From: Bacillus hominis
GTDB taxonomy: Bacteria; Bacillota; Bacilli; Bacillales; Bacillaceae_G
Direction of reading: 5' to 3'
DNA length: 54,178 nucleotides
Assembly (NCBI RefSeq): GCF_018332515.1
Contig: NZ_BOQD01000159.1
Location: forward strand, 1-54,178
Part shown: piece by piece, positions 1 through 8,225 of the stretch
How the letters are laid out: each line of letters starts with the position of its first letter
How positions within the stretch are numbered: position 1 is the stretch's first letter
Program-made: the position numbers and the translations under genes
Notes under the pieces: generated by a model
Database searches by the model: none
Seen by the model: the letters and a program-made list of their open reading frames with translations, nothing else
What the model was told of the DNA's origin: nothing

Positions 1-5
1 CGACA

Positions 6-22
6 ACTTACAAAATGTAAGT
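6..22. promoter_or_regulatory. Inverted repeat upstream of the nitroreductase, candidate operator
   Basis: Seven-base arms ACTTACA and TGTAAGT flank three A residues, 55 bases before the nitroreductase start. A TATATT box follows within a few bases, so a bound protein would cover the promoter. TTAC-GTAA dyads are typical of HxlR/DUF24 (YodB-like) quinone sensors, which control such nitroreductases in B. subtilis. The regulator itself is not in the window, so the link is inference. Confidence 0.4.
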
Positions 23-77
23 AGAATATATTAAATGTATTTTAAATTAAGTTGATATGTAATTTGGAGGATATATA

Positions 78-695
78 ATGACAAACAGTGACTTTTTTAA
101 CGTTTTATATGAACGCACATCTACACGTGCATTCAACCCTGAAAAAGAAATTTCATCTACAGAATTACACGGAATTTTAAAAGCAGCTGCTCAAGCACCT
201 TCTGCTTGGAACTTGCAACACTGGAAATTCCTTGTTTTCCAAGGCGAAGACGTACAAAAACGATTACACCCAATTGCTTATAACCAACAACAAATTCTTG
301 ATGCTTCTGCCGTAGTCGCTATTTTAGGTGATTTAGAAGCATATAAAAATGTTGAACCTGTTTACGGTCCAATTGTAGAACAAGGATTTATGAAAGAAGA
401 AGCGAAAGAACGCTTAGCTAAAAATATTGAATCTGCATATACTCGTGAGCAATACCCACGAGATGCTGCCTTTTCAAATGCTGCTTTAGCAGCAATGCAA
501 CTTATGCTTGCTGCTAAAGCAACTGGTTGGGATACTTGCGCAATTGGTGGTTTCAACCCACAAGCACTAATGGAAGAATTTAATGTTTCATCTCGTTACG
601 TACCAATTATGCTTATTACAATTGGTGAATCAACTTTAAAAGGCCACCCTGCACCACGAATGAGCGTAGAGCAAGTGAGTGAATGGGCAAAATAA
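78..695 (+). CDS. Nitroreductase family NAD(P)H-dependent FMN oxidoreductase
   Basis: A 205-residue protein with the nitroreductase fold, which binds FMN and uses NAD(P)H to reduce nitroaromatics or quinones in the cytoplasm. ERTSTRAF (residues 12-19) holds the FMN-phosphate arginines, PSAWNLQHW (41-49) matches the second flavin-contact motif, and a Gly-rich segment near 150-160 (GWDTCAIGGF) is also typical. The length equals the YodC-like group. The start has a strong GGAGG seven bases upstream. It appears monocistronic, with a dyad upstream and a terminator downstream. The physiological substrate cannot be read from sequence; detoxification of quinones or nitro compounds is the usual guess. 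Confidence 0.9.
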   Translation: MTNSDFFNVLYERTSTRAFNPEKEISSTELHGILKAAAQAPSAWNLQHWKFLVFQGEDVQKRLHPIAYNQQQILDASAVVAILGDLEAYKNVEPVYGPIVEQGFMKEEAKERLAKNIESAYTREQYPRDAAFSNAALAAMQLMLAAKATGWDTCAIGGFNPQALMEEFNVSSRYVPIMLITIGESTLKGHPAPRMSVEQVSEWAK

Positions 696-696
696 T

Positions 697-733
697 AAAA
701 AACGAAGGTAATTTCATTACCTTCGTTTTTTAT
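697..733 (+). terminator. Rho-independent terminator of the nitroreductase gene
   Basis: ACGAAGGTAA and TTACCTTCGT pair around a short loop and are followed by a T-run, directly after the stop codon. Confidence 0.85.
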
Positions 734-929
734 ATTCTGTCACACATCCGTAATATTGCAATGTATTATTCGACATCTATACATAGAAAAATCGTAACTT
801 TCATGCTATCCCTATAAATAAATATGGCGTTTCGTGTCGAAAATTGTTAGAGCATCGAAATATAACCGTGTATTTTTGTTACAATTGTGATACAATGATA
901 ACAAATAGATAACAAGAGAGGGATTTTCA

Positions 930-1148
930 TTGAGTTCATACGGAAGCTTTATCGCACTTTTAAGTTACATAGTAACTGTACTACTGCTATATTTTATTGG
1001 CGATGCTGCAAACATATCAGTGTTACAATTCCCAAAAGAAGAAGCGTTCCAATTAGAAGCAGAAAAACATACTGCACGATCCATTGCACCACTACTCTTA
1101 GCTCTTCCTGTATATATCATCGTTTTATATAAAAGCAAAAAAGTGTAA
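930..1148 (+). CDS. Small two-helix membrane protein of unknown function
   Basis: A 72-residue protein starting at TTG, with an AGAGAGGGA ribosome-binding site about six bases upstream. Residues about 7-27 and 50-66 are hydrophobic and likely membrane-spanning. The segment between them is rich in Glu and Lys (KEEAFQLEAEKH), and the tail is short and basic (YKSKKV). I do not recognise a family. It stands alone between the nitroreductase and a spore-type gene. An overlapping ORF on the other strand has no such ribosome-binding site, so the plus-strand reading is preferred. Confidence 0.6.
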   Translation: MSSYGSFIALLSYIVTVLLLYFIGDAANISVLQFPKEEAFQLEAEKHTARSIAPLLLALPVYIIVLYKSKKV

Positions 1149-1291
1149 AGGCTACCTATTTCATTCATTTTGGTGGTCTTTACATTTTTTTGTGATATTT
1201 CCCCTATTTTAAACATCATTCCATACTAAATACCCATCTAGTCATTTAAAATGAGAAAATACCCTAGAAAATTTTCATTATCTGTCCAGTC

Positions 1292-1317
1292 ACCGACTGC
1301 CAAACTTACATAGATTA
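1292..1317 (+). promoter_or_regulatory. Sigma-K-like promoter
   Basis: CATAGATTA at 1309-1317 fits the sigma-K -10 consensus CATA-N3-TA exactly. A cACc -35 element lies at 1291-1294, with about 15 bases between. The site is about 27 bases before the ATG of the Cys/His-rich gene, implying late mother-cell expression. Confidence 0.6.
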
Positions 1318-1343
1318 TAAGTGTGAAGGGGGTGATGAGGATT

Positions 1344-1709
1344 ATGTTTGGATCATTTGGATGCTGTGATAACTTTAGAGAATGCCATCATCGTGAAAGA
1401 GAGTGTGACCATCGCGAGAAAGAGAGAGAAAGAGAAGAAGTTAGACCACAACAACATGCTGTATGTAACGTCCTTAGAAACATTTCAGTTGGAACAGAGC
1501 TTTCTCTTTTAAGCATTAGAGGTAACGGAACATTCAACAATGTAATTTTTGAAGGTTTCGCTAACGGCGTTGCTCTTTTCTCTGCTTTAGCTAATAACAA
1601 CAACAAAGATAACAATAACAATAACAATAAAGACGGTAAGAACAATCAAAATACTTTTACTGGTATTTTACGTGTATGCCCAACTGATATCGTTGCAATC
1701 GCTATCTAA
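1344..1709 (+). CDS. Cys/His-rich probable spore coat or exosporium protein
   Basis: A 121-residue protein beginning MFGSFGCC. The first 30 residues are dense in Cys, His, Arg and Glu (ECHHRERECDHREKERERE). A hydrophobic beta-rich region follows (CNVLRNISVGTELSLLSIRGNG), then an Asn/Lys repeat stretch, and a conserved-looking end (TGILRVCPTDIVAIAI). The ATG at 1344 is preferred over the in-frame GTG at 1323 because AAGGGGGTGA lies eight bases before it. The upstream sigma-K-type promoter points to synthesis in the mother cell and assembly onto the spore surface. The family name is not known to me, and the coat/exosporium role is inferred from composition and promoter. Confidence 0.6.
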   Translation: MFGSFGCCDNFRECHHRERECDHREKEREREEVRPQQHAVCNVLRNISVGTELSLLSIRGNGTFNNVIFEGFANGVALFSALANNNNKDNNNNNNKDGKNNQNTFTGILRVCPTDIVAIAI

Positions 1710-1760
1710 TTCTGCTCTTTATCCTCAATAGCCGCAAAATAAGACTTACTTTTCTCATAG

Positions 1761-1803
1761 AAAAAACCTGAGACCGATTTCAAATCGACTCAGGTTTTTT
1801 TAT
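1761..1803. terminator. Bidirectional terminator between the spore-type gene and ptsI
   Basis: CCTGAG and CTCAGG enclose a further GATTT/AAATC stem, with A-run on one side and T-run on the other, between convergent genes. Confidence 0.85.
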
Positions 1804-1805
1804 TA

Positions 1806-3518
1806 TTATATGCTTTTAACTAGTTCAACAACTTCTTCAGCAGTTGACATTGTTAACGCTTTTTCTGCCAATGTTTCCATTTCTGCTTTTGACAACTTGC
1901 TTAGTTGTGTTCTTGCAGGAAGAATTGATGTTGCACTCATACTGAACTCATCTAAACCTAATCCTAATAATAATGGGATAGCAAGTGAATCTCCTGCCAT
2001 CTCACCACACATACCAGCCCATTTGCCTTCTTTATGAGCAGCATCGATAACCATTTTTACAAGACGTAAAATAGATGGGTTATACGGTTGGTATAAGTAA
2101 GCTACTTGTTCGTTCATACGGTCTGCAGCCATTGTGTATTGGATTAAGTCATTTGTTCCGATAGAGAAGAAATCAACTTCTTTTGCGAATTGATCTGCTA
2201 ATACTGCTGAAGCTGGAATTTCAACCATCATCCCCACTTCAATAGAATCAGAAACAGTTGTATCCGCTTGAACAAGTCTTTCTTTCTCTTCTAATAAGAT
2301 CGCTTTCGCTTGACGGAACTCATCAAGAGTTGCAATCATCGGGAACATAATTTTTAAGTTACCGTATACGCTAGCACGAAGTAATGCACGAAGTTGTGTA
2401 CGGAACACATCTTGCTCATCAAGACATAAGCGAATTGCACGGTATCCTAAGAATGGGTTCATTTCTTTTGGTAAATGTAAGTATGGAAGCTCTTTATCTC
2501 CACCGATGTCAAGTGTACGAACCACGACAGGTTGACCTTCTTTTACACCTTCAAGAACTGCTTTATACGCTTCGAACTGCTCTTCTTCTGTTGGAAGATT
2601 GTCACGGCCCATGTATAAGAATTCTGTACGGTATAAACCAACGCCTTCTCCGCCATTATCGATAATACCTTGTACATCATTTGGTGTTCCGATATTAGCA
2701 ACAAGCTCAACATGATGTCCATCACTTGTTACAGTAGCTTGATCTTTTAATTTTGCCCATACAGCTTTTTGCTCTTCAAATTTCGCTTTCTTTTCCTCAA
2801 AAGCACGAAGAGTTTCTTCAGATGGGTTTACAATTACTTCTCCATCTAAACCGTCAATGATTACGATATCGCCGTTTTGGATTTTTTCCATAACAACCTT
2901 CGTACCAACGACAGCTGGAATTTCCATAGAACGAGCCATAATTGCAGAGTGAGATGTACGTCCACCGATATCAGTTGTGAAACCTTTTGCGTACTTACGG
3001 TTTAACTGAGCTGTATCAGATGGTGTTAAATCTTCAGCAATAATGATTACTTCTTCAGAAATTGTACCAGGGTTTGAGAAGTTAATTCCTAGTAAATGTG
3101 CAAGAACACGTTTTGTTACGTCGCGAATATCTGCAGCGCGTTCTTTCATATATTCGTTATCCATGTTTTCAAACATAGAAATAAACATTGATGCAACTTC
3201 ATCCATTGCAAATTCAGCATTTACTTTTTCGCTATTTACTTTATCTTTTACTGGATTTACTAGTTCCGGATCATTTAATACTAATAAATGTGCTTCAAAG
3301 ATAGCAGCTTTATCAGCACCTAGCTCAGCAAAAGCGTGGTCCTTAATAGCTTCTAGTTCAGATTTTGCTTTCTCAAGCGCAGCGTCTAAGCGTGCAATTT
3401 CAGCAGCTTCGTTTGTAATCGATTTCTTTTCAATGTTAAATTCAGGATTTTCAAGTCGGAAAGCCTTCGCAATAGCAATCCCACTTGATGCAGCGATCCC
3501 TTGAATGTTAAGAGTCAT
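1806..3518 (-). CDS. ptsI: PTS enzyme I (phosphoenolpyruvate-protein phosphotransferase)
   Basis: A 570-residue cytoplasmic enzyme that takes phosphate from PEP and passes it to HPr, the first step of all PTS sugar uptake. The phospho-accepting histidine is H190 in [12 protein letters not shown]. The C-terminal PEP-binding barrel shows [24 protein letters not shown] and a GMCGEMAGD motif with the active-site cysteine. Length equals the B. subtilis protein. Its start codon overlaps the ptsH stop by one base (TAATG), giving tight translational coupling. The operon order ptsG-ptsH-ptsI is as in B. subtilis, and a strong terminator follows. Confidence 0.98.
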   Translation of the reverse strand: MTLNIQGIAASSGIAIAKAFRLENPEFNIEKKSITNEAAEIARLDAALEKAKSELEAIKDHAFAELGADKAAIFEAHLLVLNDPELVNPVKDKVNSEKVNAEFAMDEVASMFISMFENMDNEYMKERAADIRDVTKRVLAHLLGINFSNPGTISEEVIIIAEDLTPSDTAQLNRKYAKGFTTDIGGRTSHSAIMARSMEIPAVVGTKVVMEKIQNGDIVIIDGLDGEVIVNPSEETLRAFEEKKAKFEEQKAVWAKLKDQATVTSDGHHVELVANIGTPNDVQGIIDNGGEGVGLYRTEFLYMGRDNLPTEEEQFEAYKAVLEGVKEGQPVVVRTLDIGGDKELPYLHLPKEMNPFLGYRAIRLCLDEQDVFRTQLRALLRASVYGNLKIMFPMIATLDEFRQAKAILLEEKERLVQADTTVSDSIEVGMMVEIPASAVLADQFAKEVDFFSIGTNDLIQYTMAADRMNEQVAYLYQPYNPSILRLVKMVIDAAHKEGKWAGMCGEMAGDSLAIPLLLGLGLDEFSMSATSILPARTQLSKLSKAEMETLAEKALTMSTAEEVVELVKSI

Positions 3519-3781
3519 TATTCTCCTAATCCTTCGTTTTTCATAGTTTCTTCGATAGCTGCTAGTGCTTGAGCTGCATCATCACCATTTGCAGTGACCT
3601 TAATTTCCGCGCCTTGTTGAATTCCTAAAGACATAACACCCATGATTGATTTTAAGTTAACGTTTTTTCCGTTATACTCTAAGTTAATGTCAGAACCGAA
3701 TTTGCTTGCAGTGTTTACAAGTAGAGTTGCTGGACGAGCATGAATTCCTGAGTCGCTAGTTACTTTAAAGATTTTTTCCAT
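3518..3781 (-). CDS. ptsH: Phosphocarrier protein HPr
   Basis: An 87-residue protein that shuttles phosphate from enzyme I to the sugar-specific EIIA domains. The catalytic histidine is H14 (GIHARPA). The regulatory serine is S45 (KSIMGVMS), the site phosphorylated by HPr kinase so that HPr can act as CcpA corepressor. These correspond to H15 and S46 in B. subtilis, this protein being one residue shorter at its N-terminus. GGAG lies eight bases before the start. It sits between ptsG and ptsI and overlaps ptsI by one base. Confidence 0.98.
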   Translation of the reverse strand: MEKIFKVTSDSGIHARPATLLVNTASKFGSDINLEYNGKNVNLKSIMGVMSLGIQQGAEIKVTANGDDAAQALAAIEETMKNEGLGE

Positions 3782-3854
3782 GATAATTTATCTCCTTTAA
3801 ATTACGTATTTTTTTAGTTGTATAGACGTGAGTACTACATCATCTATTGTATAT

Positions 3855-3888
3855 AATAGGCGATGTTCGGTCAACCACATCGCCTATT
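3855..3888 (-). promoter_or_regulatory. 11-bp-stem hairpin between ptsG and ptsH
   Basis: AATAGGCGATG (3855-3865) pairs perfectly with CATCGCCTATT (3878-3888) around a 12-base loop. On the transcribed strand it is followed by ATATAC rather than a T-run, so it is not a standard terminator. It may be an attenuator, an RNA-processing site or a stability element that separates ptsG from ptsHI expression levels. Confidence 0.6.
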
Positions 3889-3916
3889 ATAATTATAAAC
3901 ATTTTGCGTCAAATTC

Positions 3917-5980
3917 CTACTGAATGTCAATAATAGCGTTTTCGCCCTTCTTAACATTTCCATCTTTTTTCAATTCGACTTGTTGCCCTTGTTGTAAATT
4001 CGTAAAGACGATTGGTGTAATAATAGATGGTGCATTTTCTTTTACAAATGCAAGATCTACTTTTAATAATGGTTGCCCTTGCTTCACTTTATCACCTTGT
4101 GCTACAAGTGCTTCAAAGCCTTCACCATTTAATTTTACAGTATCAATACCGAAGTGGATTAAAATTTCTTTTCCACCTTCAGACTGAATACCAATCGCAT
4201 GTTTTGTAGGGAATACATTTACAATCTCACCATTAACCGGAGAAACTACTGTTCCTTCTGTTGGCTCAATCGCAAATCCATCTCCCATCATTTTCCCTGA
4301 GAATACTTGGTCAGGTACTTCTGTAATCGGTAAGATTTTCCCTTCAATTGGTGAAATGATTGTTTCATTTTCATCAACCTGTTGAGGAGCTTCTTCTACT
4401 TTTACAGGCTCTTCTTTTTCGACATGAGGTGTACGGCCTGACATAATATCATGAATTTGTGATTTTAATGTGTCAGATTTCGGTCCGAAAATCGCTTGAA
4501 TGTTATTTCCAACTTCAAGTACACCAGCTGCTCCAAGCTCTTTTAAGCGGTCTTTATTTACATTTTTTTGTTCGTTAACTTGAACACGTAAACGAGTAAT
4601 ACAAGCATCTAAAGAAGCAATGTTTTCTTTACCACCAAGTGCTACTAATACTTCACGAGGAAGCTCGCCTGCTTCTGTTTTTCCTGCGCCGTCATTAGCA
4701 TTTGCCACTTCACGACCAGGTGTTTTTAAATCCCATTTGCGAATCGCAAAACGGAATCCGAAGTAGTAAATAACTGCTAGTACAAGACCAACAATAATTA
4801 CCCACCACCATGCCGTACGGCCTGGTAGTACACCGAATAAGATAAAGTCAATTAAACCACCAGAGAATGTCATACCAATTTTAACACCTAAAATTTGCAT
4901 TGTCATAAATGATAGACCAGCGAATACAGCGTGAATTCCGAATAATACTGGTGCTACGAATAAGAATGAAAATTCAAGTGGTTCTGTAATACCTGTTAAG
5001 AATGATGTTAATGCAGCAGATCCTAAAATACCAGCTGCTAATTTTTTATTTTCTGGACGTGCTTCATGGTACATCGCTAAAGCTGCTGCTGGAAGACCGA
5101 ACATCATGAACGGATACTTACCAGTTGTAAATGTACCAGCTGTTAATTCTACGCCGTCTTTTAACTGTGCCATAAAGATTTTTTGGTCACCACGGATTAA
5201 TTCGCCAGCTGAATTTGTATACTGACCAAATTCGAACCAGAACGGTGAATAGAAAATGTGATGTAATCCAAATGGAATTAATGAACGCTCGATTAAACCG
5301 AATATAAATGCTGCTAACGTTCTATTTGCATCAATCATTTGATGTGAGAACGTATTTAAGCCACCTTGAATGTATGGCCAAACGAAGCACATGATAATAC
5401 CTACTACTAAAGAAAATGTTGCAGTTGCGATCGGTACGAAACGCTTACCTGCAAAGAAACCTAAGTATGATGGTAATTCAATATTGAAGTATTTATTATA
5501 GCAATATGCCGCTACTATCCCGACGATAATACCACCAAATACTCCGGTTTGCAGTGTTGGAATTCCTAATACGTTTGCATATGCTGGATCTGAAAATCCA
5601 ATTTTCACTGGATCTGTTCCAGTGCTTGTTACTTTCACTAACTTATCTACTTCTAAGAACACACTCATCGTCTTGTTCATAATTAAGTAGCCGACGAACG
5701 CTGCTAAACCAGCTACTCCGTCTCCACCAGCTAAACCGATTGCTACCCCAACTGCGAATAATAGCGCAAGGTTAGCGAAAATAATATCACCCGATTGTTC
5801 CATAATTTTTGCAACCATTACGAACCAATCTGCTTTTAAAGCAGGAATAACATTTGTTAGTTGTGGATTTTGAAATGCATTACCAAATCCAAGTAAAATA
5901 CCTGCTGCCGGTAAAATCGCTACTGGAAGCATAAGCGCTTTTCCGACTTTTTGAAGAACACCAAAGATCTTCTTAAACAT
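3917..5980 (-). CDS. ptsG: Glucose-specific PTS permease EIICBA
   Basis: A 687-residue membrane permease that imports glucose and phosphorylates it to glucose-6-phosphate. Domains run IIC (about 1-400, multiple helices, TEPLE at 332-336), IIB (about 440-515, phospho-Cys460 in LDACITR) and IIA (about 540-687, phospho-His609 in EILIHFG, with H594). Cys460 agrees with Cys461 of B. subtilis PtsG. The ATG at 5980 is chosen because GAGAGGAAGGG lies just upstream. A longer in-frame reading to 6037 would begin inside the leader terminator and is rejected. Expression is controlled by the GlcT antiterminator acting on the leader at 6033-6145. Confidence 0.97.
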   Translation of the reverse strand: MFKKIFGVLQKVGKALMLPVAILPAAGILLGFGNAFQNPQLTNVIPALKADWFVMVAKIMEQSGDIIFANLALLFAVGVAIGLAGGDGVAGLAAFVGYLIMNKTMSVFLEVDKLVKVTSTGTDPVKIGFSDPAYANVLGIPTLQTGVFGGIIVGIVAAYCYNKYFNIELPSYLGFFAGKRFVPIATATFSLVVGIIMCFVWPYIQGGLNTFSHQMIDANRTLAAFIFGLIERSLIPFGLHHIFYSPFWFEFGQYTNSAGELIRGDQKIFMAQLKDGVELTAGTFTTGKYPFMMFGLPAAALAMYHEARPENKKLAAGILGSAALTSFLTGITEPLEFSFLFVAPVLFGIHAVFAGLSFMTMQILGVKIGMTFSGGLIDFILFGVLPGRTAWWWVIIVGLVLAVIYYFGFRFAIRKWDLKTPGREVANANDGAGKTEAGELPREVLVALGGKENIASLDACITRLRVQVNEQKNVNKDRLKELGAAGVLEVGNNIQAIFGPKSDTLKSQIHDIMSGRTPHVEKEEPVKVEEAPQQVDENETIISPIEGKILPITEVPDQVFSGKMMGDGFAIEPTEGTVVSPVNGEIVNVFPTKHAIGIQSEGGKEILIHFGIDTVKLNGEGFEALVAQGDKVKQGQPLLKVDLAFVKENAPSIITPIVFTNLQQGQQVELKKDGNVKKGENAIIDIQ

Positions 5981-6032
5981 GGAAACCCTTCCTCTCTTAT
6001 CTATATTGATACTTTTCGACAAACGCCAAAAA

Positions 6033-6124
6033 GGCATGAGGAAAAAAAGATAGAACGATAGCTATACAAAGGGTAGTATGTCCCTTTCTTTAGCTTACAT
6101 TCCCAACTTTTCTCCACTCATGCC
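6033..6124 (-). terminator. Leader terminator of ptsG, controlled by GlcT
   Basis: The transcript contains GGCATGAG (from 6117-6124) and, about 75 bases later, CTCATGCC (from 6033-6040) followed by TTTTT. These arms form a terminator stem. The first arm lies within the RAT element, so the RAT hairpin and this terminator cannot form together. Confidence 0.75.
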
Positions 6125-6145
6125 TGATCGAATCAGTAACACGTG
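6115..6145 (-). promoter_or_regulatory. Ribonucleic antiterminator (RAT) bound by GlcT
   Basis: The minus strand reads CACGTGTTACTGATTCG then ATCAGGCATGAGTG, which matches my memory of the B. subtilis ptsG RAT. GlcT binding stabilises this hairpin and prevents the overlapping terminator. The gene for the cognate regulator, glcT, is immediately upstream. Confidence 0.8.
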
Positions 6146-6281
6146 TCAAAAATAGGATTACGTATAAATTCACTATAATTAAGGCAAACGTTTTCGTTAT
6201 TTACCTTACTGTGTTTGTCGAATTTTGTATAACTTTGCAATAGTTATTATACATAACTATTGTAAGCGATTCAATCATTTT

Positions 6282-6295
6282 TTTTAACGTTTTCA
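6282..6295. promoter_or_regulatory. Possible cre (CcpA) site between glcT and ptsG
   Basis: The minus strand TGAAAACGTTAAAA differs from the cre consensus TGWAANCGNTNWCA at one position. Weaker cre-like words occur at 6261-6274 (two mismatches) and 6183-6196 (three). Position relative to a promoter is not settled, so this is tentative. Confidence 0.3.
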
Positions 6296-6319
6296 TTTTA
6301 GACAAAAATATATGTCTTT

Positions 6320-7168
6320 TTACACATGTTCTGCTTTCACTAATCGTTGTAAATGCATCGTTAAATAAATACTCTCCGCTTCATAAACAGGCAGTTGTAA
6401 TTCGTTCTGCATTACTTTGACTAACTTCCACGCCAAATTGTAACAAACTGGATATTCCAACTTTAATAAATCAGCAAAACTTTGTGCTTCTTCTACTTTT
6501 TCTCCTTTTTTCACCCGTTCAATGGCATATTGCAAATGACGAATAAGGCGTAAATAATGAATGCTTTCTTGGTCTAATGTAATTTGTAGGCTTGTCTCAA
6601 TTAAAGAAACAAGTTGTGCAATAAGACGGGAATTTTGATTAACAGAAGATAAATCAGAGTTTGTAAGCGAGCTGTAAATATGGAGTGCGATAAAGCCAAC
6701 TTCTCCTTCTGGCAATGTAATTTGCAAACGAGAATTTAAAAGTTGCACAACTCCTTCAGCAATTTCATATTCCTCTGGATATAGCATTTTCGTTTCAACT
6801 AAAAAAGGATTATCTATTGTAAGTCCTTGTTTCAGCCTTTTAATTGCAAAAGAAATATGATCTGTTAAAGCGATATGAATATGTTCATTTAATGGAGACT
6901 TCGCTTTTTCTTGAATGTATAACATAATATCATTCATCAATTCAATTAGCTTTTCACTCACATGTGGCACTAAAAGTTTGTATTGTTCTCGATCACGTTC
7001 ATTTTTTAAAACAAACATTTTCTCAATTTGTTCTTGCTCCAACACATCTTCAGCCTTTTTTCCAAATCCAATTCCTTTACCGATCACTACTACTTCCTCG
7101 TGTTCAGGATGGCTAGCAATGATGACATTATTATTTAAAACTTTTTTAATTTCTAGATAATTACTCAT
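6320..7168 (-). CDS. glcT: Transcription antiterminator GlcT (BglG/SacY family)
   Basis: A 282-residue regulator. Residues about 1-60 form the RNA-binding CAT domain (NNNVIIASHPEHEEVVVIGKG region). Two PTS-regulation domains follow, about 65-170 (phosphorylatable histidines in HIHIALTDH and FIALHIYSS) and about 180-282 (RLIRHLQYAIERV and IYLTMHLQR). In the family, PTS phosphorylation of PRD1 by EIIB of the glucose permease inactivates the protein when glucose is absent. It lies directly upstream of ptsG, whose leader carries its RAT target. Assignment as GlcT rather than LicT or SacT rests on this neighbour and the RAT type. Confidence 0.95.
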   Translation of the reverse strand: MSNYLEIKKVLNNNVIIASHPEHEEVVVIGKGIGFGKKAEDVLEQEQIEKMFVLKNERDREQYKLLVPHVSEKLIELMNDIMLYIQEKAKSPLNEHIHIALTDHISFAIKRLKQGLTIDNPFLVETKMLYPEEYEIAEGVVQLLNSRLQITLPEGEVGFIALHIYSSLTNSDLSSVNQNSRLIAQLVSLIETSLQITLDQESIHYLRLIRHLQYAIERVKKGEKVEEAQSFADLLKLEYPVCYNLAWKLVKVMQNELQLPVYEAESIYLTMHLQRLVKAEHV

Positions 7169-7269
7169 ATAACACCACCCTCGTACTTAAATAGCCTGCT
7201 TTTATGTTACAGAATATTCTTCTTTGTCGTCAATGTAAAACATCTACCATTTAATAAAAATTCATTTTT

Positions 7270-7298
7270 TAGACATGTTTATATATGATGCGTATAAT
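7270..7298 (+). promoter_or_regulatory. Sigma-A promoter of the Cof-type phosphatase gene
   Basis: TAGACA (7270-7275) and TATAAT (7293-7298) are separated by 17 bases, 36 bases before the start codon. Confidence 0.65.
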
Positions 7299-7333
7299 GT
7301 AAGAGCAACTGTACATAGAAAGGAGATAGCAAC

Positions 7334-8152
7334 ATGATTAAAATGTTTGTAAGTGATATCGATGGTACAATGATGCAACACGGAGGTCTTATCGACGAAC
7401 AGGATGTTATGGCTCTACGCAGTTTAGCTGAACAAAATGTAATTCTTTGTTTCGCTTCAGGAAGACTTGATAATGAAATTGCAGATTTGATGAAAGCAGT
7501 TAATACAAATTTCCATCGCATTAGTGTGAATGGTGTATTTGTGTATACAAACGATAATAAACAACTACTATCCGCTACATTTGACTCTAGTATTTTACCT
7601 GATTTATTAGCGATGACAAAAGAAGATCCTTACTTCCGTTATGTAAGCGATGAACATAATTACTACATTGAAGAGAAGACACCTTTTATACATGAATTAG
7701 AAAAACAAATAACAATGACTTCTATTGAAGAACCAAATTTATTACAAAAAATTGATGATACCATTTATCCAAATAAAATTTCTGTCGGTGGAACGAAAGA
7801 GGATTTACAAGTTCTTCAGGAAAAGATTGACGAAAAATTCACTGGAAAAGTTAGTACTTTCATTTCAGCAGAACAATGTTTAGATGTGATGCCACCAAAT
7901 ATTAGTAAAGGTTCTGCTATTTCTATTTTATTAAAAGAATTTCAAATACAACCAGATGAAGTTGCGTGCATAGGGGATTCTTACAATGATATTCCAATGT
8001 TTTCTTTAACTCCTCATAGTTTTGCTATGTCTCAAGCTGATGATGCGGTAAAAGAGCACGCTCACTATGTAGTAGATGCTGTCAAAGATGCCGTTAACCA
8101 AGTACTTGTTTATAATGAAGAAGCAAATAAAAATACGACTCGATCCTTATAA
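7334..8152 (+). CDS. Cof-type HAD-IIB hydrolase (phosphatase)
   Basis: A 272-residue cytoplasmic phosphatase of the HAD superfamily. Motif I is DIDGT at residues 8-12 with nucleophile D8. A Lys in PNISKGSA serves motif III, and GDSYNDIPM near residue 217 is motif IV. The large inserted C2B cap after residue about 80 marks class IIB (Cof/YwpJ-like), which typically acts on sugar phosphates, FMN or PLP. AAAGGAG lies seven bases before the ATG. The gene is single and divergent from glcT. The substrate cannot be told from sequence; a related gene lies at 16762-17547. Confidence 0.9.
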   Translation: MIKMFVSDIDGTMMQHGGLIDEQDVMALRSLAEQNVILCFASGRLDNEIADLMKAVNTNFHRISVNGVFVYTNDNKQLLSATFDSSILPDLLAMTKEDPYFRYVSDEHNYYIEEKTPFIHELEKQITMTSIEEPNLLQKIDDTIYPNKISVGGTKEDLQVLQEKIDEKFTGKVSTFISAEQCLDVMPPNISKGSAISILLKEFQIQPDEVACIGDSYNDIPMFSLTPHSFAMSQADDAVKEHAHYVVDAVKDAVNQVLVYNEEANKNTTRSL

Positions 8153-8168
8153 GGATGAGTCGTATTTT
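8132..8168 (+). terminator. Terminator overlapping the 3' end of the phosphatase gene
   Basis: AATACGACTC pairs with GAGTCGTATT, with an inner ATCCTT/AAGGAT stem that includes the stop codon region; a short T-run follows. Confidence 0.8.
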
Positions 8169-8225
8169 TATTTCTTTACATGTTGAAAACATCAAAGTTC
8201 ACTGTACTTCACAAACTGAAATGTA

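Noticed and set aside
1575-1640. Asn-codon repeat (AAC/AAT/AAA run) in the spore-type gene as a DNA repeat element
   Set aside because: It is an in-frame low-complexity Asn/Lys stretch of the protein, not a separate repeat or CRISPR.
2384-2665. ORFs antisense to ptsI and other strong genes
   Set aside because: They mirror conserved coding sequence in another frame and lack ribosome-binding sites; same reason for similar frames throughout the window.
5981-6037. N-terminal extension of PtsG to 6037
   Set aside because: It begins inside the 3' arm of the leader terminator, has no ribosome-binding site, and adds residues absent from known PtsG proteins; the ATG at 5980 has a strong site.
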